Assembly: GCA_963932465.1 (NCBI GenBank) | Contig: OZ010792.1 | Span: 17,067,701 to 17,131,700 of the forward strand | Length of the DNA: 64,000 nucleotides | Reading direction: 5' to 3' | Origin: Maratus speciosus | Taxonomy: Eukaryota; Arthropoda; Arachnida; Araneae; Salticidae | In this document: positions 10,198-22,087 of the stretch, piece after piece | Layout: every line of letters begins with the position of its first letter | How positions within the stretch are numbered: the first letter of the stretch is position 1 | Made by a program: the position numbers and the translations under genes | The notes under the pieces: model-generated | What the model saw: only the letters and a program-made list of their open reading frames with translations | What the model was told of the DNA's origin: nothing | The model's database searches: none

Positions 10198-10576
10198 TTC
10201 GTACTATAACTAGTTTTATAAATATTTTTTGCACCGTATATTGTACTGAATGTATATTTTAGTGCAGTTCGTAAGTGCATATCAATTTCATTCTGTTCGA
10301 AAGGCTGTAATATCATTTAAAATGCACTTGAAATATTGTTTTTCCTTTTAGCCGTGATGTAACATAAAACTTTTGACTGTCCCTGTAACTAAACTATACA
10401 TCCGATTTTCATAAAATTTGAAATGACTCCACAAAATTCTGCAACAATTATATATTTAAAATTTCAGACCATTTGGTTGGGTAATTTTTCCTTTGTTATA
10501 TGCGGATAGACGGACAGACAGACGGACCGAAAGACGACTATAGGTCCTATGTATTTATATAACTACGAATGCAACT
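10198..10576. repeat. Single-unit copy of the AGGTGCGTTCGTA element
   Basis: This is an inverted relative of 33,963-34,664. It shares TTCGTACTATAACTAGTTTT at one end, AACTACGAATGCAACT at the other, and GACAGACAGACGGACC near the latter. It holds only one copy of the unit that is repeated three times at 34 kb. Confidence 0.7.
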
Positions 10577-10599
10577 AAAAGGACTATTTGTTGGTTGAA

Positions 10600-10935
10600 T
10601 TTTCTTTGTGTAATATTTAGTTTTTATACTAGGCTTAAAAAGAATATGTTTTTATTTTCATTAAATACCTTTTATTTAATGAAAGTTTACATGTAGAAGA
10701 TAACGAGAGAAAATCTGGCTTAATTCATCTTTTTAAATTATAAAGAAGTTCAAATAACAAATTTGTCTCTTCTTTTCCACCAAAAATAATTGTCCATTAT
10801 ATCACAAGATTTTTTATTGTATTTCAGCTAAACGATGCTATATTAAATATAACAAGTTACTGAAGAAAGTTTCATCAAAAAATGTTATTCATTTCTAAGA
10901 TTTAAGTATGAAAATTAATCCAATTTTATCAACAA
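10600..10935. other. Diverged repeat, no gene
   Basis: Parts resemble 9,620-9,900 (ACAAGTTACTGAAG, AAAATTAATCC). No open frame stands out. Confidence 0.4.
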
Positions 10936-13795
10936 CTAGCAAAACTACCCGGCTTCGCCCGTCTCAGTTATAAGGAGACTTCCAGATAAAATAAATTAAA
11001 ACGAAATAATACGGCAATCAAAAGAACTGAAATTTGCGCACTCCCATCCAAAAATCGTTAAAAAGACGATCAGAAAACATGACGTTATTGTCTCGCAACG
11101 ATAGTGAAATCCCTGAGCTTTAATAACAGAATGCGCGTTTCTTTGGCGGGTGTAAGAGAAAAATATATGATTTTCCTGACAATACGAAAAAAAAAAATCC
11201 ACCAAATCGCGCAGCATTTAGTGAAATTCTCGTTCGCATGGCATATAATTAGATTATAAACTAAAAACACTATGTCAGCTCCCATAAATTGTGCCCCATA
11301 ATTTGTAACCCATAAATTGTGCCTTTATTGCAATTTTTCTAACTTCTAAACATCACACAATTTCATTTTTTACAATGTCGAAAAGAAAAAAGTTCTTTCA
11401 AATGAAATTTGTTTGAAAATTGTATCTCAATTTTCTGATTTTTAATAGATTTTAAAGTAATTTTTAAGTATGGATATTTTTAAAGGTGCATGCAACCCGA
11501 TTACGAAAGATGAACCCGTTTACTCTTAATGCAATAGTATAAAGCAAAGACATGTCTATGAATAACGCTGGTATCATATTTTCGATGGCAATAACCTAAC
11601 ACAACAATAAATTTCCCTTTTACTGCAATTTAATCTCTAAACATCGCACATTCGATTGTTCTAACGTCTTACAGAAAATAAAAGTACTTTCAGTAATATT
11701 TGTTTGTAATGTTTATCTCAATTTACAGATTTTTTATGGATTTTAAAGTAATTTTCAAGAATGAATATTTTTTAAATATGCTTGCAACCCAATTACAAAA
11801 TATTAACTCAATTGTTCAAAAACATTGTAAATAATTCAGAATTTGTTTGTTTTCGTGTAATATTCGATAACTAAATTGGAACGCCAAAAATAAAATAAAA
11901 TAAAACACGAATTTAACAGATATCAAATCAAACTACTCAAAATAATCTAATCTAATAAGTATATAAAATTGAAATTGGAATTTCTTTCCGGGTGCATATA
12001 ACTTGAGTTCTTCAGAATGGATTTCCATGAAACATGCACTATTACTTTTTCAAGGAAGATTTTAGTACGTAACATATTGTTTTCCGTTGCTTAGTCATAG
12101 AATTGTAGGGAAAAGTTAATATAATCATATGAACCCAATTATGAAGGATTAGACTTATTACCTGAATGAAAAATTCAGAACTATTTTTATCTCTTTAAGT
12201 GCTGACGGGTTAATCTTCAGTAATCGGGCTGTGCGCTAACTGGCGAATTCGTATTTTAATGAGTGTGCCTCACACCTATTATGACATGCACTTTTGTTTA
12301 AAACAATATAGCATGACTTAAGTTTTAAGCGAATATCTGGCATGCAACTCGATTACAAAATACTAACCTGCAATAATGCTTAAGGTGGTTCTCCAGTTCC
12401 CTGCTCAACAACTCGGATCTTTCTGACACAGTTTCTAATTCATTAAACGTAAAGGCTTAAAATTTGTAGGCCAGACTATTGAAGCGATTTGGAATTGAAA
12501 TGAGTTTTTGATAAATAAATTACTGATCGAGTTATGAGAAATTGTGGTCACATGACGACCGGTTTTTCTCCTTTATCGCGTTGCTGCGTCTGAAATTCAG
12601 TTCAAAACACCAACTGAAAGATCTGATACCTTTACCAAAAAATCCACTTTACGTGTAATTATAAGATTTAATTAAAGTATCAGATCAAGAGTGGTTCCAC
12701 TCTAAATAAAACATCACTCTTAAACGCAAACTTAATTTCTTTATTAATAGAAATTAAATCTACAATGATTTGATGAAATGATGTCATTTTCCATAAATTT
12801 TTATTTCGTGACATCAGTCAAGAATTTTTTTGAGAAAGAAAATAACTTCTCTCATTTTACTATAAATCACAGAAAATGTTACCACTGAATCTAAACCAAT
12901 ACAACACTAAGCTATAATGTATAGCTATACGATATGGCTGTAGTATACAATCGAAGTATTAAACAAAATATAAGAGCCATTTTTTTTACAGTGAGTTTGA
13001 CTACACGTTGAAATGATTTAATAGAATGTGACGTCATATCTAGCCTTTTTTTGCTTTTTCCTAAATTGTTTTCATGAACTTTGACTGTTTGTATTAAAGT
13101 AGATGTTTTGATTTAAAAAAGGTACATTCAAATTAAGGTGCTACGTCATTTTACCGCTCTTATAGTTATTTTTTATTTTATATATAAAAAAATGTGCATT
13201 TTCTGTTTAAAAAGATATCAATTTCAAAAATGCAAAAATATAGCACGAAAATCTAAATTTTTATTGGCAAAAAAATAAATAAATAAATAAAATTAAAATA
13301 CACTCGTTATCGTAATTTTTTTACATTATTGTGTCATTTTTTGGGATTCAACAGGAAAGAAACGATTGAATTGCAAATGTTAAAAAAAAAATAGATATAT
13401 TTCTGTAATGTTAAATTGTGGAATGTGGTAAAAAAAAGGGGGATAAATAGTGTTCTGCTGATTTTTTAACCCTCCGTCTACCAGACGGGTCCATTGGACC
13501 CGACAGGTACATACAAAATATTTATTCAAACCAGAAATTTCTTTAAAATAAACTAAGTATATAAACCAGACAAAAATAAGGTAAATAAATAAGTTAAATA
13601 GTTTTAAATAAAAATTCTGGTGTAGAACGTTTTATTAAAACTTGAATAAAATTCCCGGTAGATCTAGGGTTAAAGTAGACAGTGATCTTTTCCACGTTCT
13701 AAAACGTATGTACAAGGAGTTTCGTGAAAATCCGTCAAAAATTGAAGTTTTGTATAAAGGACATACATACAGAAAACGGCTTTTATATATATAGA
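10936..13795 (-). mobile_element. Helitron A, non-autonomous, minus strand
   Basis: On the minus strand the 3' end reads GGGCGAAGCCGGGTAG (GC hairpin), then TTTTGCTAG followed by T, which is the Helitron CTAG|T end at 10,936-10,939. The 5' end at about 13,795 reads TCTATATATATAAAAGCCG on the minus strand (TC start). The interior is collinear with Helitron B (27,678-30,838), sharing TTTTCACACTG-like, GCATGCAACCC and GGAAAGAAACGATTGAATT segments. Within it are imperfect direct repeats of about 350 bp (11,290-11,480 and 11,590-11,800). No Rep or helicase motif is visible in any frame, so it would depend on enzymes supplied in trans. Confidence 0.7.
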
Positions 13796-14333
13796 AGATA
13801 GATATCGGGTCATTTTTTAGGGGGGATTTGCAACAGGAAAGAAACGATTGAATTACAAATTTTAAAAAGAGATATTTCTGTAATGTTAAATTATAGAAAG
13901 TGATAGAAAAAAGGGATACATAGTGGTCTTCTGATTTTTTAAAGTAGACAGTGATATTTCCCACGTTCTAGAACGTATGTACAGGAAGTTTCGTGCAAAT
14001 CCGTCTAAAATTGAAGATTTGTAAAAAGGACATACATACAGAGAACGGCTTTTATATATATAGATAGATATTGTGTCATTTTTTTTTTTTTGAATTGGCA
14101 ATAGGAAAGAAACGATTGAATTACAAATTTTAAAAAGAGATATTTCTGTAATGTTAAATTATGGAAAGTGGTAGAAAAAAGGAATAAATAGTGATCTGCT
14201 GATTTTTTAAAGTAGACAGGGATCTTTTCCACGTTCTAAAACGTATGTACAAGGAGTTTCCTGAAAATCCGTCTAAAATTGAAGATTTGTATAAAGGACG
14301 TACATACAGAGAACTGCTTTTATATATAGAGAT
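13328..14333 (-). repeat. Three tandem copies of the Helitron 5' terminus
   Basis: Three head-to-tail units end near 13,803, 14,069 and 14,333. Each contains GGAAAGAAACGATTGAATT, a GGGATA or GAATAAATAGTG segment, CACGTTCTAAAACGTATGTA and finally CGGCTTTTATATATATAGA. Units 2 and 3 are about 265 bp; unit 1 is about 475 bp because a 200-bp MITE plus one TTAA is inserted in it. Helitron B has a single copy of this unit. Short open frames here are repeated in each unit and are not genes. Confidence 0.85.
13470..13669. mobile_element. TTAA MITE, CCCTAG subfamily (200 bp)
   Basis: TTAA at 13,466-13,469 and 13,670-13,673 flanks termini CCCTCCGTCTACC and the complement of CCCTAGATCTACC. A perfect palindrome lies at 13,486-13,502 (CGGGTCCATTGGACCCG). 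The neighbouring tandem units keep the empty target: TTTTTTAAAGTAGACAG at about 13,938 and 14,203. Removing one TTAA and the element restores that sequence, which proves the target duplication. Confidence 0.93.
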
Positions 14334-14889
14334 AAAATGGCATCACTTTTTTTTAGTGACAGAAATAATGCTACAAAAATGTTTTCTCTTTCCTGATTAT
14401 GTTTCCATCCAAATGACATGGCGTATTTTCGGCGATTGAATGTAAAAAACTTTGTTGCTCGAAAAAATACTATATGTTCAATATTTTAGGATATTATAAC
14501 TAATAGATTATTAAAAAACGTTTTAGGCAAAAAGATCCTATTGATTACAAAAACTTTTAGATGAAAAATAACCCTTTTTAACATGAAAAAAAATCACTCA
14601 ACAATGAACATGCCTAATACTTTCGTTGAAAAAAGATAAAAATAAAATAAAATAAAGAAAAATATATAATAAAATTTTTTTTTCCTTCTAAATTATCGCA
14701 AATAAATGTTCAAAGAACTTGTAAAAAATAATGGTGTCAATGTTTTATTTCAGAAGTTTATTTTCTCGTTAATATGTTTGTTATATAAGATCTTATACAA
14801 CTTCTGCGAAAGATGCAGATATTTCGTAGGTGAAAGGTGTGTAAGTATTGTTAGCAGGATAATTCAAAATCTAATGTTTATCGAGATGC
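14334..14889. other. No gene or element recognised
   Basis: AT-rich sequence with weak similarity to the 9.6- and 10.8-kb repeats around 14,470-14,580. The 73-codon frame at 14,706 has no recognisable motif. Confidence 0.4.
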
Positions 14890-15445
14890 TAATATTAATG
14901 AAACTACAGTATAAAGCGCACCCCTAGATATGCCTGAATCTTAATTGGTGAATTTATAAAAATTGCCAACATAAGATTAATGAGATAACAGGGGAGAAAA
15001 TGACAGTTTTCACGAGAGGCTTATATTAATGAAACTACAATATAAAGCATACCAGTAGACATGCTTGAATCTTAGATGATGCATTTTTGAAAATAATTAA
15101 TGAGATAATACGAGTAAAAATGAACTGTTACAGTTTTTCATAGTTAACTAATCTAATTCCAATTGCTCCCGTAGCTCTATCGACATTTAAATGTGATTTT
15201 ATTGATTTAATGTATAAAATATTCATCTGTAGTATATTAATGAAAATATTGTTGAATTGTTGAGGATGAATTTTTGAACGTAATTAATGAGATAGCAGGG
15301 GTAAAAATGAACTGTTACATTTTCTCCATGTTGCAGAATTTTATCCAAATTGCCCCCCTTTGCTCTGTCGACATTTAAATATTATTTCCTTGATTTAATA
15401 TATAAAATTTTCAACTTTAGTATATTAATGAAAATATTGATGAAT
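14890..15445. repeat. Irregular tandem repeats
   Basis: ATTAATGAGATA followed by AAAATGA or AAAAATGAACTGTTACA occurs near 14,973, 15,094 and 15,280. TATTAATGAAA recurs near 14,893, 15,029, 15,236 and 15,422, and CGACATTTAAAT at about 15,180 and 15,368. Unit length varies from about 120 to 190 bp. Confidence 0.6.
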
Positions 15446-15950
15446 AGTAATTAGGTTTTCTTAAAATGAAAGGGAGTTGTGGATTTTCTTTTAACTTGAA
15501 ATGTATATACATAAAACTATTCTCTAATTTCGAAGAATGTGTTTTACAATCACTGGCTTTTTCCTGTAAAAGAAAAAGACATAGGATAAAATTTCAACGA
15601 AAATTTTTCAAATTTGTTGAAAGTTGGGGAAATATAGTGTTTTCTGAGTGCGTTAAAAATTCTAGTATTTCACAGGAACCAGGGGAAAAATTCTTTATTG
15701 CTTGAAAGGTTGTAAAATAAAAAATATCTTCACTCGTTAACGTATAAAAAAAAGAGAAAAGTTGAACAAACATTCTTAAGAATAAAAGAATATTTGTAGT
15801 TTCTATTTTTCTCGGTGAAAGTGTCTTTTGTTTACTTTTTTGGGATTGTAGCCTTTTATTTGGAAAAAAAAAAAGATTTTCTTAACTTGCAATTTTTCTG
15901 AAAACATTTATTTGATTTTACGTGGTAGTACGTTTTCTAACTTGTCTGAT
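15446..15950. other. No recognised gene; one unexplained open frame
   Basis: A 79-codon plus-strand frame at 15,466-15,705 begins MKGSCGFSFNLKC and has no family motif that I recognise. It directly follows tandem repeats, has no clear splice or start context and is probably fortuitous. Confidence 0.35.
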
Positions 15951-15954
15951 TTAA

Positions 15955-16154
15955 CACTAAACCACCCGGAAGGAGTCGATCCGACTCCGACCATATGATT
16001 AAATGTCAACCGGAACCAGAAATTGTTTCATAAAATAAGTTAAATTTACACAACGTAGATTGACGTTAAATAAATCAGTCAAATAATTTTACATAAAAAA
16101 TCTGATTTCAAATATTTTTATGAAACTTGAGTAAAATTTCCGGGCGTTCTCGTG
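15955..16154. mobile_element. TTAA MITE, CACTAG subfamily (200 bp)
   Basis: TTAA lies at 15,951-15,954 and 16,155-16,158. The palindrome GGAGTCGATCCGACTCC is at 15,972-15,988, 17 nt from the left end. It is in the opposite orientation to the copy at 879-1076. Confidence 0.85.
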
Positions 16155-16368
16155 TTAATTATAAAAATTCATATTTCATAAGAACATTATTTTAATGTTT
16201 ACACCGGAAAAAAGATTATAAAAAATAAAATGTTAATTTAAATTTTTTCATTTTCCAGTAAGTCCTAGGAATCTTTTATGACTAATCAAGTAACACAGCT
16301 TTTAAGTAAGCTATGTGCGAGTTATTCAGGAAATAGTATTTACTGGTATTTTGACGTGTAAATTATGT

Positions 16369-16538
16369 AAATCCGACTCCGACCATATGATTAAATGTCA
16401 ACTGGAACCAGAAATTCTTTCATAAAATAAGTTAACTTTAAACCATAAGTTAAATAAATCAGTCAAATAATTTTAAACAAAAATTCTGGTGGCAATTATT
16501 TTTATGAAACTTGAGTAAAATTTCCGGGTGTTCTAGTG
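16369..16538. mobile_element. Truncated CACTAG-subfamily MITE
   Basis: It matches 15,972-16,154 but starts abruptly inside the subterminal palindrome (ATCCGACTCCGACC). The right end is intact, with TTAA at 16,539-16,542. Sequence to its left does not continue the element. Confidence 0.75.
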
Positions 16539-16920
16539 TTAACCCTTTATGTACCGAAATATAAATATCAATAGTTATCAATAATATAGATCAATAATTA
16601 TCTTCCTTAATGTCTGAAGATATCCAAAACAACTTATATAATAACAATTTGATTTTTAGATAGATTTTTAACCCTTAAATGCCTGATTTTTGAAAAATAA
16701 TTTTAAAAATGTTTTTCGGCTTTCATTTTTTAAATAAATCATAGAAAAAATACTTAAAAATATCCTATTTTGTTTTAAGTATGGTTTACTGCTAAAAAAC
16801 AGTTTGTTACTAATCGGCAATACTGGTATTTAATTGAAAAAATAATTTACTTTGATAAAATTCTATAATATTACACAAGAAAATTAAGAACTGTGATAAG
16901 AAATAATTTTATAATTGGCG
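16539..16920. mobile_element. Two TTAA-MITE left ends, right ends unresolved
   Basis: TTAA at 16,539-16,542 is followed by CCCTTTATGTACCG, and TTAA at 16,668-16,671 by CCCTTAAATGCCTG. The second has a perfect palindrome 14 nt inside, at 16,686-16,698 (ATTTTTGAAAAAT). I could not pair either with a right terminus. They resemble the ends at 21.03 and 21.18 kb. Confidence 0.5.
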
Positions 16921-17528
16921 ATATATCGCCACATTTGGCGACCAAAATGAGTCGCTAAAATTGAGCCAACTTGGCGATATCTCTAATATTTCACCAAATT
17001 CGCATAGACTTCCATTGTAAACCAATAGGGTTTACTTGCTTATAGAAAATCAACAGAATGAGACGTTTTAATGCAACAAAAACTAAAATTAGATAAGGGA
17101 TTATATTAAATTTTTCTTTGATGACCTAAGTAGGAATTGACTTTAAAAAATATTTTTTATATTACTTGTTTCTGTTTTTTTTCTGTAACTTTTCCTTGGA
17201 CGAAAGTTGAAGATCTCCAAACCTTAAAGTAATCAAAACTTTTTTACAGTGTCCTTATCGGTCACTTTATTGTGTACCACTATTTCCAAAAAATAATCTT
17301 TCTGGTGCATTTCTTTTGAAAATATTTTAGAAATTTATCATGATTATTACTGTACGGAAATAATGGTAGCCCAAGAAGTCACCATTGAGAAACCTATATT
17401 TACGATGTAACAATGACTTGGCTATTTAGTTATTTTGCGATTAGAAGAAAAAAAGAAGTTTGACAAGTTGAAGAAAATTATTGACCATTTTACAAACAAA
17501 AAACCAAAAAAAAAAAAATTCTTTGGAG

Positions 17529-17576
<48 letters not shown>

Positions 17577-18027
17577 TGGAAACTAAACATGCATCAATAC
17601 AGATAATTGTAAAACAATAATAAGAGCCGGATTTAGGCATATTCCTCTTCAGCCCACGGCGACAAAACTTAGATGGGGGTGAGGGGGAAGCTGCAAATTA
17701 AATTTTCTGCGTATTGTTTTTCAGATTTTGAAAATATGGCAAGTCTCAAATGCAGAATTGATAAGCCTTTTTGATCAAAAATAGGGAAAAAAAATTAAGT
17801 ATCTAATTCAGTGCTCCTTAGAACCTGATTATCGCCAATGTAAACTTACACCACTTTCACCACCATCGAAATGTATTTTTACGCATTAAACCTTATTTAA
17901 TTGCAAAATTTTAGGATTAAATAAGACAAAATATAGTAATGTGCGTTTGCTTGGGCCGTAATCATGCTCTGTCCCCGCTCCCCCGCTCTGTGAGTCTGTA
18001 TGTGACACAAATTTTGTGTGCGCTCTA
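16921..18027. other. No gene; short GGCGATATATCGCC palindrome and homopolymers
   Basis: A palindromic GGCGATATATCGCC sits near 16,918, followed by repeated TTGGCGA motifs to 16,978. A run of about 34 T lies at 17,530-17,563, flanked by A-rich sequence. Short frames here only translate these runs. Confidence 0.5.
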
Positions 18028-18440
18028 TCTCAAGAACTAATGCACGGAATTTAATAAAACTTTAGATTCAGTTAGTCCTTGATATAAATTGGCGTTGATT
18101 ACTTTTTGGTGTAAATCGCCCATCAGGTGGCGCTGCTGTGCTGCATTTTTCACTATGTCCGGAATAGCTATATCTCAAGAGCTAATAAACAGATTTTCAT
18201 AAAACTTCAGATTCAGTCAGTCCTTGATATACTTTGGTGTTCATTACGTTTTGGTGTAAATCGCCCGACAGGTGGCGTTTCTATACTACATTATTTATGA
18301 TTATCGCGATATCTCTATCTAAAGAACTAATGCACTAATTTTCAACAAACTTCAGATTCAGATAGTCTTCTTATATAAATTAGTGCGATTTAGTTTATGG
18401 TGTAAATCGCCCAACAGGTGTCGTTGCTATGCTCTTCTAA
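18028..18440. repeat. Three tandem repeats of about 138 bp
   Basis: Each unit contains CTATCTCAAGAACTAAT or a close variant, CTTCAGATTCAG, TATAAATT or TATACTTT, and GTGTAAATCGCCC followed by AGGTGGCG or AGGTGTCG. The units are diverged but clearly in register. There is no coding potential. The third unit runs directly into the 3' end of a dead Tc1 transposase. Confidence 0.85.
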
Positions 18441-18487
18441 AAGTGCACTTTTGAGCTCCTAGAGTCCGTGGAGGGTTTTGGTACGCT

Positions 18488-19200
18488 GAAATTCACTGCC
18501 GTAAGTCATCCCACACATGCTCAATCGGGTTCAAATTAATTGAGTAGTGTGTCCAATCCATTCGAATGATATCCTCTGTTTGCAAGTGTTCTGACACCAC
18601 ATTGTCATCCATTACAAAATCTTTGGGCCAACAGCACCCCTAAACAGTCTAACTTGGAGTTCCAATACCTCCTCCACATATCTTCGAGCGGTTACAGAGC
18701 CTCCTTGAAAGATGTGCAGCTCAGTGCGGCCATTTTTTTTTCATGATTCCCCTTTCAAACCATTAAACCTCTGTCGTGGAAACGGGATATTTCACGGACA
18801 AGGGAAGGCAAATTGCGTGTTCCTTCTTCTCTCCAGATTAAAACACATCTAGAATCAATGTTCAGACTAAATCTGCACTCTTTAGTAAAACATATTCAGG
18901 CCCAGTCTTTTTGTATCCGCTGATCACGACGACGACACCTTTGGAAGCTGCAGTGCGTGGCACACAAACTATTGGTTTTATTGCATACAATCCACGCTCG
19001 TTAAGCCTTCGTGCAGCAAGAACGGCTAAGTCCAGTTTCTGCGGCAGCCTGAAGATATGAAACCAAGTCTCTTGTAGTCGCTTCGCGCTTTCTTCGAGCT
19101 GACAATGACAGAAAACAGTCTTCGGATGCAGTTGGTGCCCTTGATCGCCCTTGACCAGGCTGTTTATCAACGGAAGAGTACTTTTTGCGGGATATTCAAA
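18488..19200 (-). pseudogene. Tc1-type transposase remnant
   Basis: Reading the minus strand, the frame at 19,170-18,862 contains ARRLNERGLYAIKPIVCVP, the end of the Tc1 DNA-binding region. After a frameshift come IDSRCVLIWREEGTRNLPS, MDDN and MDWTHYSINLNPIEHVWDDL in shifting frames. These match the DDE transposase order: DESRF region, WRE, VMDDN with the second aspartate, and the SPDLNPIEHVWD glutamate motif, here with SP and the following Asp replaced. Stops and frameshifts show the copy is dead. The N-terminal helix-turn-helix is largely missing and no terminal inverted repeats were found. Tc1 elements insert at TA. Confidence 0.85.
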
Positions 19201-21000
19201 TTTTGGGCGACTCCCATTTGCGTTTGACTTCCCTAGATTCTAACAATTATTCATCACGTTTGACCTTCACTTAAATGATGCCTTTGAGCCGTAACTAATG
19301 AATACTGATCACTCACAAACAATACATTCACTTTAAACAACACTACAGACCAGAATTCCAACATACGTCCATTGCGCACCACATTGTCAATCACCGAATT
19401 TGCATATTTCTGACTGTAACGTATGTGCGGAAGTGCAATTTTGTGTTTAATCGTATTTAATTAACATAAATAATTGCAGCATTGGGCACTGGTTGCAAAA
19501 TTAACTTAGTGAGCATATTTTTTCCCATTATCCATTAATTTTGATGAAAAGGGAAAAAACTGCAATCCTAAGTAATATATAAGTGTGTCAATCAGGGCTC
19601 TCGCTGCCGATCGTCACTGAACCAAAACGTTTCATTTGGCAAAAAAAGACTGAAATCGTCAAATTGCGAGAGATCTTTCTTTTCTTTCGGCGACACTCTG
19701 AATGATGTTTTTCCACGATTAAACCTTCCCTATGTAACTCGATATTTGTGTTTTGATATTCTTAGTGCTTCACGACGAATCTATTACTACCATTATTTGA
19801 ATTTGGCTAGTTTTTCTTTAACGATTTGCCAAATTGCTCAGATTAGTGAAAAGCCAGTGAGGACTCCGGTGTCTGGCTAATTTTCCAAACCATTAGCTGT
19901 AGAAATATAGTTCTAATAGTAGAACAGCTTCAAAGTTGTTCTTCATCCTCTTAAAAGTAATTTATGTCAAAATTGTTATTTTTTAAATTATGAGGTTTAC
20001 ATTTTTATTCGTGTTACATTTAGGAAAATCTTCTCCGTACTTTAACAGGTAAAATAAAAATAAATGTTCTATATCCAGAATGTACCGAGTTATGATACTT
20101 TGAATTTTATGGAATTGTAGTATTTTTTGGCACTAAAAACAGAAAACCTGTTTCATCCATATGCGAAAAAAAAATTGACAATATTGTATTTTTTATTAGC
20201 ATTCTAGAATGCTTCGAAACCCTTGAAAAGAAAAAATAGATATTAAGCACGGCAGATTGCATTGACTCATTGGCGCATTCAAAATTAAAATCCCGCCTAA
20301 TTCGCAAAAAATATTCGTAGGTACTCCATACTTAAAAAAATATAATTCATTTCATTATCCATTATCTATTTTTAATTATTTGTATTTAATACGTTGTTAA
20401 AATACTTTGACTTTTAAATAAAAGTAAAATTTTAAATAGAATTAAGGTTAATATATAAATTTTAAACTTGAAAACAAAATTGCACAGAACTTTTCGTGTG
20501 ACAAGAGGGCGCACAAACTTTCCTTGCTCCAGGGCGCTGAATATGTAGCTACGCCACTGATTCCAATAGTATATTAGAAGCCTAAATTCGGTATGTTGCC
20601 GAAAGGCAACACTCGGCATTTAAAAGTTAAATAAAACTGATTTAATAAACTGGTAGTTACAGTTCTTTTTGTAAAATATTTAAAAGAATAATTAGATTAA
20701 TTGACAAATTACTGTTATGTAAAACTCACAATTCTTGCAAGAACAATGTCAATAAATGTATTGTGTTCCTATCTGAAACTGAGAAGTGTTTTGTAGTTTC
20801 ACTTTTTTCGTAAAAAATTTTTAAATAGAAGAAAATTCCCTATAAATCGTTGAGAAAATAATCGCTTTACAAAATATTTAGATTTGACTGCTTCGCTGGG
20901 TTTACTGAATGGGATCCAACAAAGTATTTTGTATGAAACGTAAAGTATACTTTTATTAGTAGACGAATTAAATAAATGTTATTTTGCATTTTCTTTAATG
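19201..21000. other. No gene or element recognised
   Basis: Mixed AT-rich sequence. A short hairpin GTTGCCGAAAGGCAAC lies near 20,595. Short frames at 20,107 and 20,386 (minus) have no recognisable motifs and would need splice evidence. Confidence 0.4.
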
Positions 21001-21035
21001 GGACTTAAAAGTCCTGTTGGAGCATAAAGGGTTAA
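21001..21035. mobile_element. Right end of a TTAA MITE
   Basis: Read inward from TTAA at 21,032-21,035 the terminus is CCCTTTATGCTCCAACA, followed by the perfect palindrome GGACTTTTAAGTCC (21,001-21,014). The left end was not identified. Confidence 0.55.
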
Positions 21036-21182
21036 CCAACATTTTATAAAAACGTACAAAATTGTATTTGTATATTTAAGAGCTTTGTTCAATGACAATT
21101 TCTAACTGTAAATTATTTTACATATAATGCAGAATTTCTCTTGCAGACTATCTTCTGACCTCACGTCCCTCTTCTTTTTTAA

Positions 21183-21587
21183 CCCATTTATGCCTGGCTA
21201 CCCATTTTTGGGATACTTCGAATTTTAATAAATTTGTATAATTTTCTTCTTCTTTATAACATGAAAATTGTAAGAAATAATTATCTATACATGTCTTTAT
21301 CTGTTACCGAGAGATGTCAGCATAAGATAAAATTGTTATTTGCTTAAATGAAGGTTTTTTTCGGATTTTATAGATTTTTCACTTTTCAAGATGGCGAAAT
21401 GTAAAAACTAAGTTTTATTTGTGTTTTTTCTACCAAGGATCCAAATAAATAAATCATAATCTTAGCTTGTAGACTTCTTTGAAATACGTGTTCTTTTTAT
21501 TTTTTTTTTTTGTGAAAATATATGTTCAAGCCTATTTTTTAAGCATTTTTCTAACGTACAAAATATAGGGCGCTAGGCACGAATGGG
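21183..21587. mobile_element. TTAA-type MITE (405 bp), right TTAA eroded
   Basis: The left end is TTAA (21,179-21,182) then CCCATTTATGCCTGGCTACCC. The right end is the complement of CCCATTCGTGCCTAGCGCCC, followed by TACC instead of TTAA. A short hairpin CCCATTTTTGGG is 17 nt inside the left end. No open frame. Confidence 0.7.
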
Positions 21588-22087
21588 TACCTATTTTTGT
21601 GAACTATTTAGGGGACAGTTATTTCTGTAAAGTTCTTTTCAATAGGATTATGAAATAAATTGTTTTTAAGCCCCAAATACGATTATTCTTAGTTAATTAT
21701 TGCTAATAGTTACAATGTTATTAGTCTCTGTAAAGAAATAAATACATTTTTTGGTAGTTCATAAAAATGCTAATTATAGTATATAATATACAATTTAAAA
21801 GCTTATTTTATACACTGTGTCCGAAAAGCCTGGAAACGATCGAATAAATCGAGAAATACATGTCAGATTGAAAAACGAAAATATACGCGTTAAATATTTT
21901 TTTAAAGCTACTCAGCGATGCCAAAGTTCACCCCCCTCCATTCTGACCCCCCACCGGGGTCAGATGGGGTCCAATTTTGAAATCTTGAATTATAACCCCC
22001 ACCCCCCATTTTTTATTGCAGATTCGGATTCTACGGACAAAAATACGTAACTTTTGTATGTAACATTTTTTTTCGGATCCTCGTTGA
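21588..22087. other. No gene; possible mariner-like end
   Basis: GTGTCCGAAAAGCCTGGAAACG at about 21,819 is reminiscent of a mariner-type terminus, but no partner end was found. A C/G-rich patch (CCCCACCGGGGTC) lies at about 21,950. Confidence 0.35.

Noticed and set aside
13635..14439. Set of similar 64-109-codon frames
   Set aside because: They are the same tandem Helitron 5' unit translated three times.
14890..15445. CRISPR-like repeat array
   Set aside because: Repeats are long, diverged and irregular with no uniform spacers, in a eukaryotic setting.
17422..17640. Opposing open frames around 17.5 kb
   Set aside because: They translate poly-T, poly-A and GT repeats; no protein-like sequence.
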